From Kingdonia uniflora (Eukaryota; Streptophyta; Magnoliopsida; Ranunculales; Circaeasteraceae): a DNA stretch of 64,000 bases. Every line of letters starts with the position of its first letter. Within the stretch, counting starts at the first letter, position 1. The translations under genes and the position numbers were made by a program. The stretch spans positions 538,136 to 602,135 of the forward strand of contig JACGCM010001929.1 of assembly GCA_014058105.1 (NCBI GenBank). Reading direction: 5' to 3'. Positions 10,254-22,157 of this stretch are shown here, piece by piece. The notes under the pieces were generated by a model. It was not told the origin of the DNA, did not search any database, and saw only the letters and a program-made list of their open reading frames with translations.

Positions 10254-12337
10254 ATGGTTGAACCAATTCAAAATGATGTAAAAGACATATACGGGAGTCT
10301 GGAAGACTTAACGCCTCTGATGATTGATGTGAGGACTTGTGTATAACAATTGGGAGGGATGTATAGGGTAGGATCGAGTAGTGCTGATTTAGGTTGCGTG
10401 GAACAGTTTAGAGTGGTACCTAGTATTATCGTACAGGCTGAGGAGGAGGATACGAAAATAGATGTAGATCATGAGCCTCGGGCGAGTGATCGAAAAGGTA
10501 GTGGGGATGGGGAAGAAGATGTAGAGAAAGGCGATGAGGCATGTTACGGAGAGGGTCCAGAGACCAAAGGGATACTAAGCTTCAAAAAGAAGTATGACAT
10601 TCCTGGGGATATAAGGTTTGAGGAGCAGTATGAAATGATCGACTAGAAAAAAACCTCTGAATGGTATTCTGGTTCATCGAGAACAAATAAATAAGGGATT
10701 GAAGCTTCCCCTCAGAGCGGACCAAAATAAATTAATGAACTTCTTTGATGTGGCACCGGGGCAGTTTAATCGGAATGTGTATATTATGTTCAGGGTTTGT
10801 GGGGCAATAAATGGTCAACTTTAGACAAGGGGGGAGGAGTTAATAACTGCTGATGATTTATGTGTTTACTACACATTTAAGATGAACCCGCAGAAGTTAG
10901 GCTACCGGTACTTGGCGAGGTTCCTGAAAAGACTATTATTTTATGATATGGTGTTAGCTGGGGGGCGATACACCGATGAGCGCTTACTTGTCTCCAGAAA
11001 TTAGAAGTTCGATAAAAAAGTGCCCGAGAAACCCTTAAATAGAAATTTTTTCCACTTAGGTGTGTGGTTAGGTAAATGTAATTCTCAATGTTCGAATAGT
11101 GTGAATGAGATGTAAGTATTTCTAACTTGTTTATGTTGTTTGCAGCGTTGAAAGAGGTCGACATGAAGTCAGAAGTAAAGGAAAAGTTATACAAGGTGAG
11201 AAGAGATTTCTTTGGTAGGATCGATAGCCTGGTTATTGATCAAGATCTTGTGAACACTCTATTCCAAGAGGCTGGCTTAAAGAGGTCGAGGATAAAAGGG
11301 TTAGAAGTGCCTGTTATTGATGGAAAAATATCGGTAAGGAATAAGATAGCCACAGATGCTAGCTTACCTCTTGAAAATTACTCCCTAGTTGGGTACAACA
11401 CTGATACAGAGATCGATGCTATCCTGGGAGAGTCTCTGGGAAGAAATAAAAAGAAGAGGGCGGCGAGTTCTGATGTTCCTCCATTGCTTCCTCATAAAAG
11501 AAAAGCTCGACAATCGACAATGTAGGAGGTCGCTGGTACTGTTTGTGCAGCAGTTGCTGTGGATATCCCCCACGGGGTTCTGGGTGTATGGTCCCGATGA
11601 AGACCAGTGGCGAGGCGTCGAAGAAAAAATATGTCCAAGAGTCTGAGATGGAAGTGCAGAAGACTATGGATGCTTATACGTCTAGGACGGATGAGCTGAA
11701 GACGGAGATGGAGGATTGCATGGTGGGCATTGATAGTTTGAATATATTTTTTAGCGAGGGTTAGATGAATTTATCGAAGGTGAGAAATTTTAATGTTTTT
11801 CTGCGAATACAAAAATTGGTAGGTCACTTGAATATTCATTATATGACTTTGATGCAGATTAAGAAGTTGGTAACTGAGGCGATGGGTTACGTTGTGGGCA
11901 GTGGTGAGCTGGCAAACCAGATTATTGCCTATAAAAATATAAAGAAAGATTTGATCGCGGAGAAGGTGGATTTTAATGCAACTTTAAATAGGTATAAGCT
12001 TGATGCCAAAAAGGTGAGGGAAGCTATGCTGGGTGAAGCGAAGAAAGTGGCAGATAAAGAGAAAAAGGAGGCTTTGGCGTTGCAGAAGGCCACCTTTGAT
12101 AAAGATGTAAGGGATCAAGTTGCCGATGCTCGTAAGGCAATGGAGCAAGAACAGGGCAAGCTTCTCGATGAGGTGAGGGCGAAGATGAATGAGGAGAAAT
12201 TGGCAAAATGCATGGAAGTGAGGATGCACTATAAAGAGCAGTATGACGAGTTGGAGGAGAGGAAAAAATTCGACAAGGGACATGTAAGAGCTGATTGTAT
12301 TGTATTTGATGATAGCTCGGATGATGATGTACTCTAG
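10254..12337 (+). pseudogene. Accessory gene 2 of element A, PF04195-like plus coiled coil
   Basis: It begins MVEPIQNDVKDIYGSL and has an acidic segment at about 10430-10640. A conserved middle at about 10690-11040 contains [18 protein letters not shown] and [12 protein letters not shown], the PF04195 pattern of antisense Tat ORFs. A Lys/Arg patch (NKKKRAA, near 11444-11463) follows and could be a nuclear signal. The C-terminal part (11765-12337) is a long charged helix (DKEKKEALALQKA..., EEKLAKCMEVR), very likely coiled coil, ending DDSSDDDVL. Introns probably lie near 11050-11150 and 11760-11850. Stops and frame changes break it. It converges on the element's pol. Confidence 0.55.
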
Positions 12338-12957
12338 ATACCTGATCCACGCGGGGTAATCAAAGTCATCGAAGATGATGTGATGATGGATGCTGATGGT
12401 GCTTATCTTGGTGAGGTTGCAGATGTGCAAGTTCCCGCAGGTGCCCTGAATTTGAATGAAGATAAATTTCCTTCTAAAATGTTGAACCTCGTATAGATTG
12501 TATGTTTTGAGAAAGGATGTAAAAAATGGTCAGTGGGACCGAAACAATTTAACTCGTAGTATTATGCTGAAATAATTTGATGTTGTGGTAAAAAAAAATT
12601 ATTTGTAAAATAATTATGCGCACGTGTTTTGAAAATAGTTCTAAGTAGCAGATTTGATAAGGTGATTTTGATCGAATGTGACTATAGATCGAGCAGATAA
12701 GTGAGGAACGCTTGTTTGCGTGATATATGAAAGATGGCCATGAAATTGCAAGTTATAAGAATGAGTATCAGATGTATATCCTTAGATGGGTATTTGTATT
12801 TAGAATTTGAGAAGAACAAGAGCTCACTTAGTGGTTGTTTAATAAGTAAAGAGCGCGAAGTAGAATATCCTGAAATTGGATATTGTTCACTTAAAATACG
12901 AATGATAGGCTTTAGGTATACTTGTTAAGTAGTGACCACAAGCAAATCAAGATAGTA

Positions 12958-13455
12958 AGGATTTTGTCTGTCTGATGAATACTTGACAAGTATAGATCAA
13001 GATCTAGATCAAAATCAAATCAAATAGTAAAGATATTATTTGTTTGATGTATACTTGACAAGTATAGATTGAGATCAAATCAAATGGTAAAGATGTTGTT
13101 TGTCTGATATATACTTGACAAGTATATATCGAGATCAAATCAATTAGTAAAGATATTGTTTGTCTGATGGATACTTGACAAGTATAGATCGAGATCAAAT
13201 TAAATAGTAAAGATATTATTTGTCAAATGGATACTTGATAAGTATAGATCGAGATTAAATCAAATAGTAAAGATGTTGCTTGTCTGATGTATACTTGGCA
13301 AGTATAGATCAAGATCAAATCAAATAGAAAAGATATTGTTTGTCTGATGGATACTTGATAAGTATAGATCGAGATCAAATCAAATAGTAAAGATATTGTT
13401 TGTCTGATAGATACTTGATAAGTATAGATCGAGATCAAAGCAAATAGTAAAGATC
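12958..13455. repeat. 60-bp tandem repeats after pol of element A
   Basis: About eight copies of a 60-bp unit containing ATACTTGACAAGTATAGATC, GAGATCAAATCAAATAGTAA and TTGTTTGTCTGATG. Most copies differ by only a few bases. Each unit holds the inverted motif ATACTTGACAAGTAT. The block sits between the end of integrase (13508) and the antisense gene. Element C has a different tandem array at the same place. Confidence 0.95.
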
Positions 13456-13507
13456 AAATTGATAACAAAAGATGTTTATTTGAATCGATCAAAATGGTTA
13501 TAGTGCC

Positions 13508-14651
13508 TCATTTGTAAAACAGTTTCAGTTGAGCCATATTCCATGGATATTCAAGTTGTATTTCGTCTTCAGTCATCGGCCAATAAGTCCCACTATCTGT
13601 TTTGTTGCTGACAATGTATGACCCTTCCTAGCTTTCTGACAATTTTCCAGAATTTTTAGGCCGAGTACTATCTTAAATCCGTCGTAAGACAAGGTCTCCA
13701 ATACCAAATTTCCGTTCCCTAACTTTCTTGTTGTATGTTTTTTTTAAGGTATCATGGTATTGTCCCAAATTTGTGATGGCCTTGTCTCTGGTTTTCTCGA
13801 TATAATTGAGGTTGAAAAGGAGACCGAGTTCATTTTCATCGTCTGGAATTTTTCGTCGAGTACGGGGTGATCGAGGTCCGAAGGTATGACTACTTCATAA
13901 CCAAAAGCCATCATGTGTGGTACGGTAGGCCCAGAGAATATTGAGCAATTGATCCACCCATCGCCCTTTATTGTCGTTGAGACGCTTACGTAATCTTGAT
14001 TTGATGCTTTTTATGGCTTTGTCTTATCCATTGCTTTGAGGATAATATGGTGTGGATGTTGTGAGCTGGATTTTGTATTTATGGAGGAAAACAATTACTT
14101 TGAAACTGATGAACTGTTTGCTATTATCGAAGCATATCATTTGCAGACATCCAAACCTGGCGATGATATGCTCCCAAAGGAACTTGATAACTTCGCTTTT
14201 ATCAGTATGGCAGAGAGGAACTGCTTCAACCCATTTTATGAAGTAATTAGTGGCGGCCAGGATGAATCTTTAGTTTCCCGATGCTGGATGGAAAGGTCCA
14301 ATGATGTTGATTTCCTATCGTTTGAATGGCCAGAGAACATTGTTGATATACAAGTCTAAGATTGAGCTTTTGATGTCTTGGGCATGGATTTGGCATTTGT
14401 ATAATTTTTGAACAAAGTCTTCGCAGTCCTGTCTCATCTTGGGCCAATACAACCCTTGTGTAAAAGTGGGTTGTGCTAACGATCTTCCTAAAACATGTGC
14501 TTCACAGATTCCTTTGTGAAGTTCTCAAATTTTGATTTGAGCTTGTTTCTGATAAATGCATTCGATAAGTGGTCCCCCACATGTGATTCGATATAAGATG
14601 TGACCTTTGACAGTAAATCTGGGGCATTTGGCCAGAAGTGATCGAGCTTCT
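13508..14651 (-). pseudogene. Integrase of element A (Tat-type), part of pol 3' of the CACTA insertion
   Basis: Reading on - from the CACTA border: a zinc-binding region remnant (LHKGICEAH, then YKCQIHAQD with one Cys lost), and a core with ATNYFIKWVEAVPL (first catalytic Asp region), ARFGCLQMICFDN (second) and PYYPQSNG followed by DKAIKSI (third region, acidic residue altered). The C-terminal part includes ENELGLLFNL, YNKKVRERKFGIGDLVL and a natural end LKLFYK at 13508. Stops fall in FKR*EINIIG (a Trp codon in relatives) and NG*DKA (a Gln codon). The upstream half of pol continues at 25302 beyond the CACTA element. Confidence 0.8.
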
Positions 14652-15010
14652 CACTACCAAAAAAATGGGTGTTAGCAACGGACTATATCCGTTGCAAAAA
14701 CCTTTTCGCAGCGGACAATGTCAGTAGCATAAGCGTTGCCATAGAGGGTGTTACGGGTGGGGCTACAATGGAGAAAGTCCGCTGCCAAAAGTAATGTTTC
14801 TGCGACGGATAAATTCCGTTGCCAAAAGTAATCTTTCTGCGACAGATAAAGTCCATTGCCGTTGTTAGACTTTTAGCAACAGGTTTAGTCTGTTACAACA
14901 GCTTTGACAATACCGCCAACAACAATACTTAAACTCTGTTGCTAAAGTTATTTTCTGTTGCTGATAAGATGTCTTTGGCAATGGCCATTGTCAGTCGCAA
15001 ATTCTTTTTT
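14652..15010. repeat. Left terminal and subterminal repeats of the CACTA element
   Basis: The terminal CACTACCA is followed by about a dozen short direct and inverted copies of motifs like ACGGACTA, CCGTTGC, AGCGGACAA and GCGACGGATAAA within about 350 bases. Such arrays bind the element's own transposition protein in known CACTA systems. The right side (about 25150-25298) has GCAACAGACTTGG and GCGACAGACATAG. Confidence 0.75.
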
Positions 15011-16389
15011 CATTTAAAAATAATAATAGCAATGAAATCACCAAAAAAATCACATAAACTTGCATTATTATTATACAAAAAATACATTTAGGTAATTTTA
15101 TTAATATCCCAAGACCTTCATCCAACAATTAATGGAGAAGACTGTATCATATTCTCTCTCTAATTAGGCTATAACTAATAGATAAAAAAACCATTTAACT
15201 TTGCTTCTTCGTCCTTGTTATGGAGGCTGGATCAATTATCCTCGATCAAAACTGCAATGCCAAATAACAAATCCTTGTTAAACTAGGTGAACTTTTATAC
15301 ATATAGTATGAACCTACAATATTCGAGAAGGTATGGAGCAACTACATACCTATGATCTACAAAGTATTTCCCTCTTCTTTTTGCCATTGAAGACATAACA
15401 ATACTCTCAAAGAGCAGCATGAACAACAACATCCAATATCCATGACCTGAGAGTCATAAAAGAACTTAGTGTTAGCTTCATGTAAAGAAGCAGACAAAGC
15501 ATAAGCAAAGCATAAACATGCATAGACAAAGGGCAGCTACCTATTTAATAAGTGGTGCAGCTAAGATCCAAAAGGCATTACGAGGGATTCTCAAAAACTT
15601 ATTCTGCTAAAGAAGTGGCCAAGCATTTGGATTAGTGAAAAAACACTTCTATATAAGACCACAAGAGGGTGTTCTGGAGGTGGGGTATAAAGAATAATTT
15701 TGAAACTCCCTTACTAACTCATTTACATAAAGCCAAGCAAATAAAGGGCAAGAGAAATAATTCCAATAGAGACTTGCCGAGAATCGCGGATGGTCACGTG
15801 GGTCACAGACATCGCAAGCTCATTGAGAAAAATTTCTGCTTTTATACTCCACTTTAACTTTTCATCGGATGAGTTTGAAGGAATTAGAAAATTAGCTAAA
15901 TAGCCCAGATTAAGTAACAAAGGAGGCTTACTTGAAGACTATATAATCCAGATTTAAGTGGACCACATGTTATCTTTCCTCTTCATCCTTCTGTAAGTAC
16001 ACCACATGTTATCACCATTACGACGTTACGTTAGTTTACTGTAAATACTAGCCATATCTAATTTGTTGATAGCAACCAAATAAGTCGCATTTCTTCATGA
16101 AGTTCACTTTATTACATCAAGTTTTCTTTAGTATTTTTTTAAGCATCCAGACTTATAGTATGAATCCCGTCTTTTCTCCCTAAAGTGGACAATAGTACGA
16201 CTATGTTTGGGCATTGTTTTGGTTTGGTTACTGGTATTTGCATCTCCCGTTAATTAGGATTTAGTTACTGGTAGAATTAAGATCGACGAGAAGTGTCCAA
16301 ATCAATGTACACTTTAAAAACTATGGCCATGATAAATGCTATAATCGAAAATAAGATTACAAATTGCAGCCTTACATGAACACTGAAGT
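15011..16389. other. CACTA interior without recognised gene
   Basis: AT-rich sequence inside the CACTA element. Short frames occur on both strands (15669-15857 on +, 15723-15920 on -), but none shows a family pattern. Confidence 0.4.
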
Positions 16390-17682
16390 AGAAGATTAAA
16401 ACATGAGATTTTTTTTTCCTTTTGGTAAATCATAAGAGAAATACACAATTGCACCATGATTGAAACCAGCAGAGTAGAAAGCCTGAAACATGTCCTTGAT
16501 CTGCTTCTTTGGAGGAGTGGTATCTGAGTTATCAATTATAAGAACATTCTATTCAAATATCTATCCATATGTATTACTGAGATGGTTTCCATCTGAAATC
16601 TTTATAGATCAGGGTTAAACTGAACTTACTGATGTAGAATGGTATTTCTGGTATAACAACCACTTTTGTGAGAAGATCAATTAAATTTTGAAATGTCTCT
16701 GATGAGTGGAACTTTGCTTCCAGTGTATAATTGTCGGGGAACCGAATCCTAATTATGGTATGCAAAAACATGAAATGGCAATCAATAAACCCAGCTTGAG
16801 AGAGTACACACCCTGTGATTGTATTTAGCTTGTCAAATAGAGATAAAATAATCCAACGTAACGCAAAGATACAAAGATAACTCAGGAAAGGACAACTAAC
16901 ACATTTTTGTTAATCAAGTCATTTTATTTGAAACTTCATATATGTTATACATTTCAAAGCATCCCAAATATAAAAATTGAATGTTAAAGTGAGCTCCCAT
17001 CACCTTATTTATTCTCAATCTGCGAGAAGACTCCTCTGCTTCTCGGATTTTACGGGTCTTTAGGAAGTTATCTGTTAATATCTCTGTATGTCATTAACCT
17101 GAAGAACTGAATAAGAGATCGACAAAGATACCTGCTAGATTGATTACATCTAGACTAGATGCAACTAATATGGTAAATTCCTATTGGGTTAAAGGGGGTT
17201 ATATTAGGATCTGTCACACAAAGAAGATTGCATATGTCAAATCAATCCCATAAGTGAAATATTCAACTGTCTTAAGGAGGTCATTATGTACTGATTAGAT
17301 TGTACATTAACCTGTTCGTGTTGATTATTAGTCAAGAGTAGAGTTTGCATTACCTTCCTTTTAGGTTGACAAAACTCGGTAATAGTTTTGTACAGTGAAC
17401 GCGTAGAAATCATCAGGCTCCTTTGTCCAAACAATCAAACAAGCACTTCAAATATTACCCGGCAACGTTAAGTTGAAGGAATAGGAAACCGAATACATAA
17501 ATTAGTATATAAACTTTAGAATAATCCCATATTTATCTATATTAGTATACTGCAACAAAAGATCTAAAAATTAGTTAATACACACCTTCATTAGAACATG
17601 TTTGCGATGTTGCAGAAGATAAAGATGTTTCAAATACATGAATTTATCTACCAAGTTTCTCTGCCGCAACAGTGAGCTTAGC
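16390..17682 (-). pseudogene. Captured UBX-domain gene copy (plant PUX1-like) inside CACTA
   Basis: On -, five exon-like blocks follow the order of plant UBX-domain protein 1. They are: about 17682-17586 (AKLTVAAEKLGR, HVFETS), about 17425-17354 (EPDDFYAFTVQNYYRVLS), about 17087-17004 (LKTRKIREAEESSRRL), about 16760-16630 (IIRIRFPDNYTLEAKFHSSE, start of the UBX beta-grasp fold) and 16523 to about 16395 (TTPPKKQIKD, YSAGFNHGAIVYFS). Introns between them keep GT..AG, for example 16524-16629, so genomic DNA rather than cDNA was captured. In plants PUX1 binds and disassembles the AAA ATPase CDC48. A stop in the fifth codon block after KLGR and a frame break make this a pseudogene. The C-terminal tail is missing. 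Confidence 0.75.
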
Positions 17683-17815
17683 CTGAAAATTGTTTAAAAG
17701 TAGAAGTTAAATAAATATCATTACAAAAAAGCATGAAATAACCACAAATAAAAATACATTTTCGATCCCATTCATCACTTTCAATCCCTGGAGAAGGCGG
17801 CAGCTTATAGTTATT

Positions 17816-18109
17816 ATGTCCCTCGATAGTAGGGCATATTCTCTATGGATGGGATGGGAGCGGTCCAGACGAGCTTACTTCAATGGAGTTACAGGCCCAA
17901 GGCCAGTTCCTTCTACAAACGAGCCAGTTTCAGTTCCAATTCGAGTGGTAAGGGTTGGAGTCCCATGGAAAGATTCATCAAATAAATGGGCAATCTCCTA
18001 TATCAAAGCTTGGAACGATCCCTATAGCCACTGCTTGCCTAACAACTACAAATATTTTCAATTCAATTGTTCTGCTCTAGGCTGGCACAAGGGCATGCGG
18101 AGGACTTGA
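17816..18109 (+). CDS. Unrecognised 97-codon ORF in CACTA
   Basis: An open frame starting MSLDSRAYSLWMGWERSRR and ending ALGWHKGMRRT. Its composition (Trp, Pro and Val rich, e.g. VVRVGVPWKD) is unlike random AT-rich DNA, which suggests a fragment of a former exon. I do not recognise the family. It lies just upstream of the captured UBX gene on the opposite strand. It may be another captured piece or chance. Confidence 0.25.
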   Translation: MSLDSRAYSLWMGWERSRRAYFNGVTGPRPVPSTNEPVSVPIRVVRVGVPWKDSSNKWAISYIKAWNDPYSHCLPNNYKYFQFNCSALGWHKGMRRT

Positions 18110-19215
18110 CCCATGCTATTTCCTTAGCAGAGTGTCCATATGTCCCCTCTTTGGTCAGGAAAGGGAATTCTTGAAAAAAGAGACTTGTAAACTCCGGCTT
18201 CCAAACTACCCAACTCAATTTTGCTCTAAAAAAAATGTTCACTTCCTAGCAATCTTCAGACTCACTTCTTTTCCTTCTTCTTTCAGACTCGCCAGTTTTA
18301 TGATAGATAGAGACTACTCTAATTTTAGCAAATTGCAATAGCCTTATAGGAAACATCAGTAGACTGTAGATAAACTCTACAATATAAATCTCATATTAAA
18401 GGCATATAGGTGAAAATATTGCTCAAATCAGACAGCTTTAACCTTTTGGATAATTTATAATTATTCTAGAGTTGTAAACTTTCTAACCTGACCTATCTTT
18501 CAAAATCTCCAATCTTCTTCTCATCCTCTTCTTTGAGATATAACATTACCAGCTTCCTGCAAGCGAGATCACATTCAAAACCCAAATAACTGAAAATATA
18601 TTAGTAGCAAGAGAAATTAGTGGAAGTACCTCAGCAAGAATCATGGGTGCATTTACTGTAGCAAGCTAAGTCCCCAACTATAGTTTCATCAATTTCATTA
18701 ATACTCGATAGAAACCAAGAGCATCAAAGTATAAATTAATTGATTAATAATACTAGTTGATTGACTTACCAATTTTATTGAAGCAATCGTAAACTTTTTC
18801 CATTTCTATTAGCCCCATATTGGTGTCAATACCTTTAACACTAGTCCTCCATCCTCCTTTATCCGGGCTTGGGACCGGCAATGCAACCATATGGCTCCAT
18901 TGGGGGAGTTAAAAAAGACTTTACCTGCAAGAAAATAATTAGTCAGTGATAATGAAACTGCTGCAATTCAAATAACATATGCATATATTGGAAACAATAG
19001 CATTATAAACAATTTTTATTTAGATCTAGAAACCCAATCCATAACTAAATCTCATACACACTATCACGTAAGGATATGCGAGAGATCTAAACATTAACTA
19101 AACCAAAAATTCCCAAATTCTTATGATATCCAAGAGAAAAAACTTATAAAAAAGCTCTCAATCCAAAAGGAAATAATCCCTAGAACTACGAGGAAACACC
19201 TAACGACTTGACATA
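18110..19215. other. CACTA interior, no gene recognised
   Basis: Both strands give only short frames. A - strand stretch near 18850-18950 (VFFNSPNGAIWLHC) ends at a possible splice acceptor and may be an exon scrap. No family could be assigned. Confidence 0.3.
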
Positions 19216-19482
19216 TCATTTGTCAAACTCAAGGCACCATATAGCCCAAGCAACATAAGCTCCTTCCCCAACATCACCTAGATCCTCTGAGTACCCATCA
19301 TCTTTACTTAATGGAGTTCTAGGCTTCATTATTTTAGACAAGAGAATCTTATAAAATCCATCACCCAATAGAACATTATGAATAAGAGTATCTGGATCTA
19401 CCGCGACCACCTCGCCACGAGCAACTCCACGATCCTTCTGGCTGTTCAGAGTACATTTTTTATTGAGATGACGATGAAGCAC
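19216..19482 (-). pseudogene. Fragment of a CACTA-associated protein (TNP1/DUF8039-like)
   Basis: An 88-codon frame with VARGEVVAVDPDTLIHNVLL, FYKILLSKIMKPRTPLSK and GEGAYVAWAIWCLEF. The pattern 'VARG.V...DP.T..H...LG..FYK' followed by 'G..G..VAW' recalls the small domain found in plant En/Spm-type transposon proteins. It would be a native CACTA gene remnant rather than cargo. The match is by pattern only; the frame is short and isolated. Confidence 0.4.
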
Positions 19483-19993
19483 CTAAATTTTAAAACAAAT
19501 AATTAGTATAATCTACAGAAAAGAAAATGCTTAATTAACAATATACTGAGAGAACTTTGGAAAGGAAAAGTAATGTAGTTCCTATCCATCATTTCTTTTT
19601 GGACTCTCCCTGAACATAGGTAACACGTATAAACGAATTATGAGTTTCATGAATAGAATTAATAGAAAAATCGGTAATTCAAAAAGTTAGCCCTCAACCC
19701 CTTTGTCGAACCCAATTGGAGTTAAACCCTCAGAAATTAGGTATCTAAAGCCAAAAAAATAAATATATTGATTCGTACCAAATCAAACAATGAAAATGAA
19801 GAAATAAGAAATAGAGGTCATTGAATATGGGTTTCTTACAAAGTCTACTATTTAAGCAATATAGTTAATATTTAGTGGAGCGGTCAAACCAATATAGGTA
19901 AGACAATTTGTGGGTTCTAATATCAAAAATAACTATGCAAATTACCTGCCTTTCAATTTAACATTCATTAGAAACATGATTTATAATCAACAT

Positions 19994-20389
19994 TGTATTA
20001 ATGAGATGTATAAGCTAGACGCAATAGAATCCATAGTTAAATTGGCGCGAAAATAAAACAAGTACCTGATTCAAAGCTTTAATTCAAATCTCTATATCCC
20101 GAAAAAAGAAATAAAAGAAAACAATACGATTAATACATACATAGAATGATACAATCTTTTAAAAATAACACAATGAACAAAAACATAAAAATCCAAAGAC
20201 CTCAAAGACTACATATCATTATTCTAAATCACACCCATGTATCAAATCCTGAACTATACAAAATGGGAGATTCATAAAAAAATCCAACTTGGCAATGCCC
20301 CTTTTTTTTTTTTATCAAATCACAAACAAATTGTTTTCTCAAGAAGAAAAAAAAAACTGCTAAAATTTGCAAATGTTGGAATTTTTGAG
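19994..20389 (+). repeat. Left copy of 390-bp direct repeat flanking the CACTA cargo
   Basis: Starts GTATTAATGAGATGTATAAG and ends near AATGTTGGAATTTTTGA. It matches 24232-24614 at high identity with small indels. The two copies bracket 3.8 kb containing LINE and 2OG oxygenase sequence. Confidence 0.85.
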
Positions 20390-20649
20390 CCGCGCATTGT
20401 GAAAGATAGTGAAAGATTACAACTTCGGCATGTTTATAAACCAAGGTTCAAGAGCATTGAATGAAGTTTTCTTTAAACCAGATCACTTTAGTAGTTACAA
20501 TGGATCAACTGTTCGTAGCCATAGAATGCAACCTCGACGTGTAAAAAGAAACACTCAAGATTAAATGATTTTTTTTTCTGGATCATCCAGAATAAGTACC
20601 CAATAATCATATAGAATCAATCAATATCAGCACTGCCAAATGGAAGAGA

Positions 20650-21360
20650 GCTCATCTATAAGGTTCTACCGTTTCCGGATGCAAGAAAAGCTTTTGACTC
20701 TCTTAGTTGGAATTGAAGTTTATCCAACTCATAATTTTCTACAAGAATTATCAGTCGGATAAGGCCCAAATTCCTGCTTATTCTATTGATACTAATGGAG
20801 CTACTACAAAACTCTTCACCAGTTCCAATGGGATTAGGCACAGAGATCCCTTGTCTTCCTACCTATTTTTCATGGTGATGGGGGTTCTCTCAGTGCTCTT
20901 AACTAATGCAGTGGTTCAAGGTCAAATTTCTCTTTTCCCATCTTGCTCTAGTTATTATAATTTTTCCTCTTATCTTTGCAGATGACCTCAACATCTGTTT
21001 AAAAGCTGAGACAAACCTGCTGTGATAATTTCAAGAAGATATTAAGTGATTTGTCAGAGTGGTTTGGATTGAATATTAATCCTCAGCAAAGCTCTACCAA
21101 CTATTATAATTCTACTGAATAGGCAACGCAACAATATATCACTGTTCAGATATACTTCACTACTGTTAAGTTACTGATGAAGTACTTGGTTTAGCCCTTA
21201 TCTCTACTACACTGAAGCAAAGACTGCAGTCCTATATTACAAATACGAATTACTAGCCAGAAAAATAGAACTCTCTCCACTGCAGAATAAGGCTAGTTGC
21301 TAGATTCTTTGCATCGATAGAAACTACACCAAAAGTAAGTTATTTTGGTCCTTGACTGAG
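20650..21360 (+). pseudogene. LINE (non-LTR) reverse transcriptase remnant
   Basis: Across several frames: ARKAFDSLSWN (20680-20712), then NGIRHRDPLSSYLFFMVMGV (20828-20887, the 'GxRQGDPLSPYLF' block of plant LINE RTs), AVVQGQISLFPSC, and FADDLNICLKAE (about 20977-21012, catalytic FADD retained). Fragments follow resembling 'EWSGLKLNPQKS', the block after FADD. Frameshifts and stops abound. It lies on + between the two 390-bp repeats and upstream of the oxygenase copy. Confidence 0.75.
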
Positions 21361-22157
21361 TACCTAGAGGGCGTTCAGATCTATGTTGAAACTTAAAACT
21401 GATACTGCTCCCATCTTCGGCATTTACTTTGGAAGGATCCATAACATACAAGAAGTGTCCTAGAAATTCCTCAGGGGAATATATCAAGAATTCTCACTGC
21501 CTCACTCAAGATACTAATAAGAAATGATCACCCTCTTTTTAGCATACATATTCTGCTGTTAATTTTTCCCCAGAGACAGTTCCATGTAAAGAAAGTAATA
21601 TTAATAGAATACTAGGAATCTTACACCACCAAATTTGTATTGCACATCCAAAGTTTGAGGAAGCCAAATATTGCGGTGTAGAGGGAGCAGACCGTGAATC
21701 TTTTTTCATTGGTATGATTCCAAAACTCATTTGCCTCGCCTTACAGGGTGGACATGAGATGTACTAAGTCTCTCGCTTGGGGTTGTGATAATGAAGTTCT
21801 CCGTCCTTAACATTGCATCTATGGTAATATTCTACATTGAAGTAGACCCATCCCAGATCTTAAAAGATATTAAAAGCTAATTTTTAAGTTTGGCTATATA
21901 ATTTGTATACTAGAAAACTTCCATAAGAGTACTCTCACCATAATATGTATTGATTTGAAAATTATGGGAGGGAAAAATTGGCTTTGATGAAACAGTCGAC
22001 TTTAGAGTAATTTTCCGCTTTTCTTTTCTTTTCTATTTTTCTGTACATGACTTTGGAACATAGTCATGCAAGAAATCCTTATGTAATTATGTGTGCTTAA
22101 GTTAGGTAATTTATTATAATTAGCTAGTTAATTTTCTTGCATATTTCCTTACGAAAT
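21361..22157. other. Unassigned sequence between LINE remnant and oxygenase copy
   Basis: Short frames occur on - (21293-21487, 21539-21730) with no recognised family. The right part (22010-22150) is T-rich and could be 5' flanking sequence of the oxygenase copy. Confidence 0.35.

Noticed and set aside
11984..12430. Long - strand ORFs opposite accessory gene 2 of A
   Set aside because: They are shadows of the charged + strand coiled-coil gene.
13004..13438. Two - strand ORFs with a 20-residue internal repeat (ISIYTCQV...)
   Set aside because: They come from the 60-bp tandem repeat, whose length is a multiple of three, so a frame stays open by arithmetic. No start context or family.
12958..13455. 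CRISPR-like regular repeats
   Set aside because: The whole 60-bp unit is repeated with no unique spacers, in a plant retrotransposon. It is a tandem repeat.
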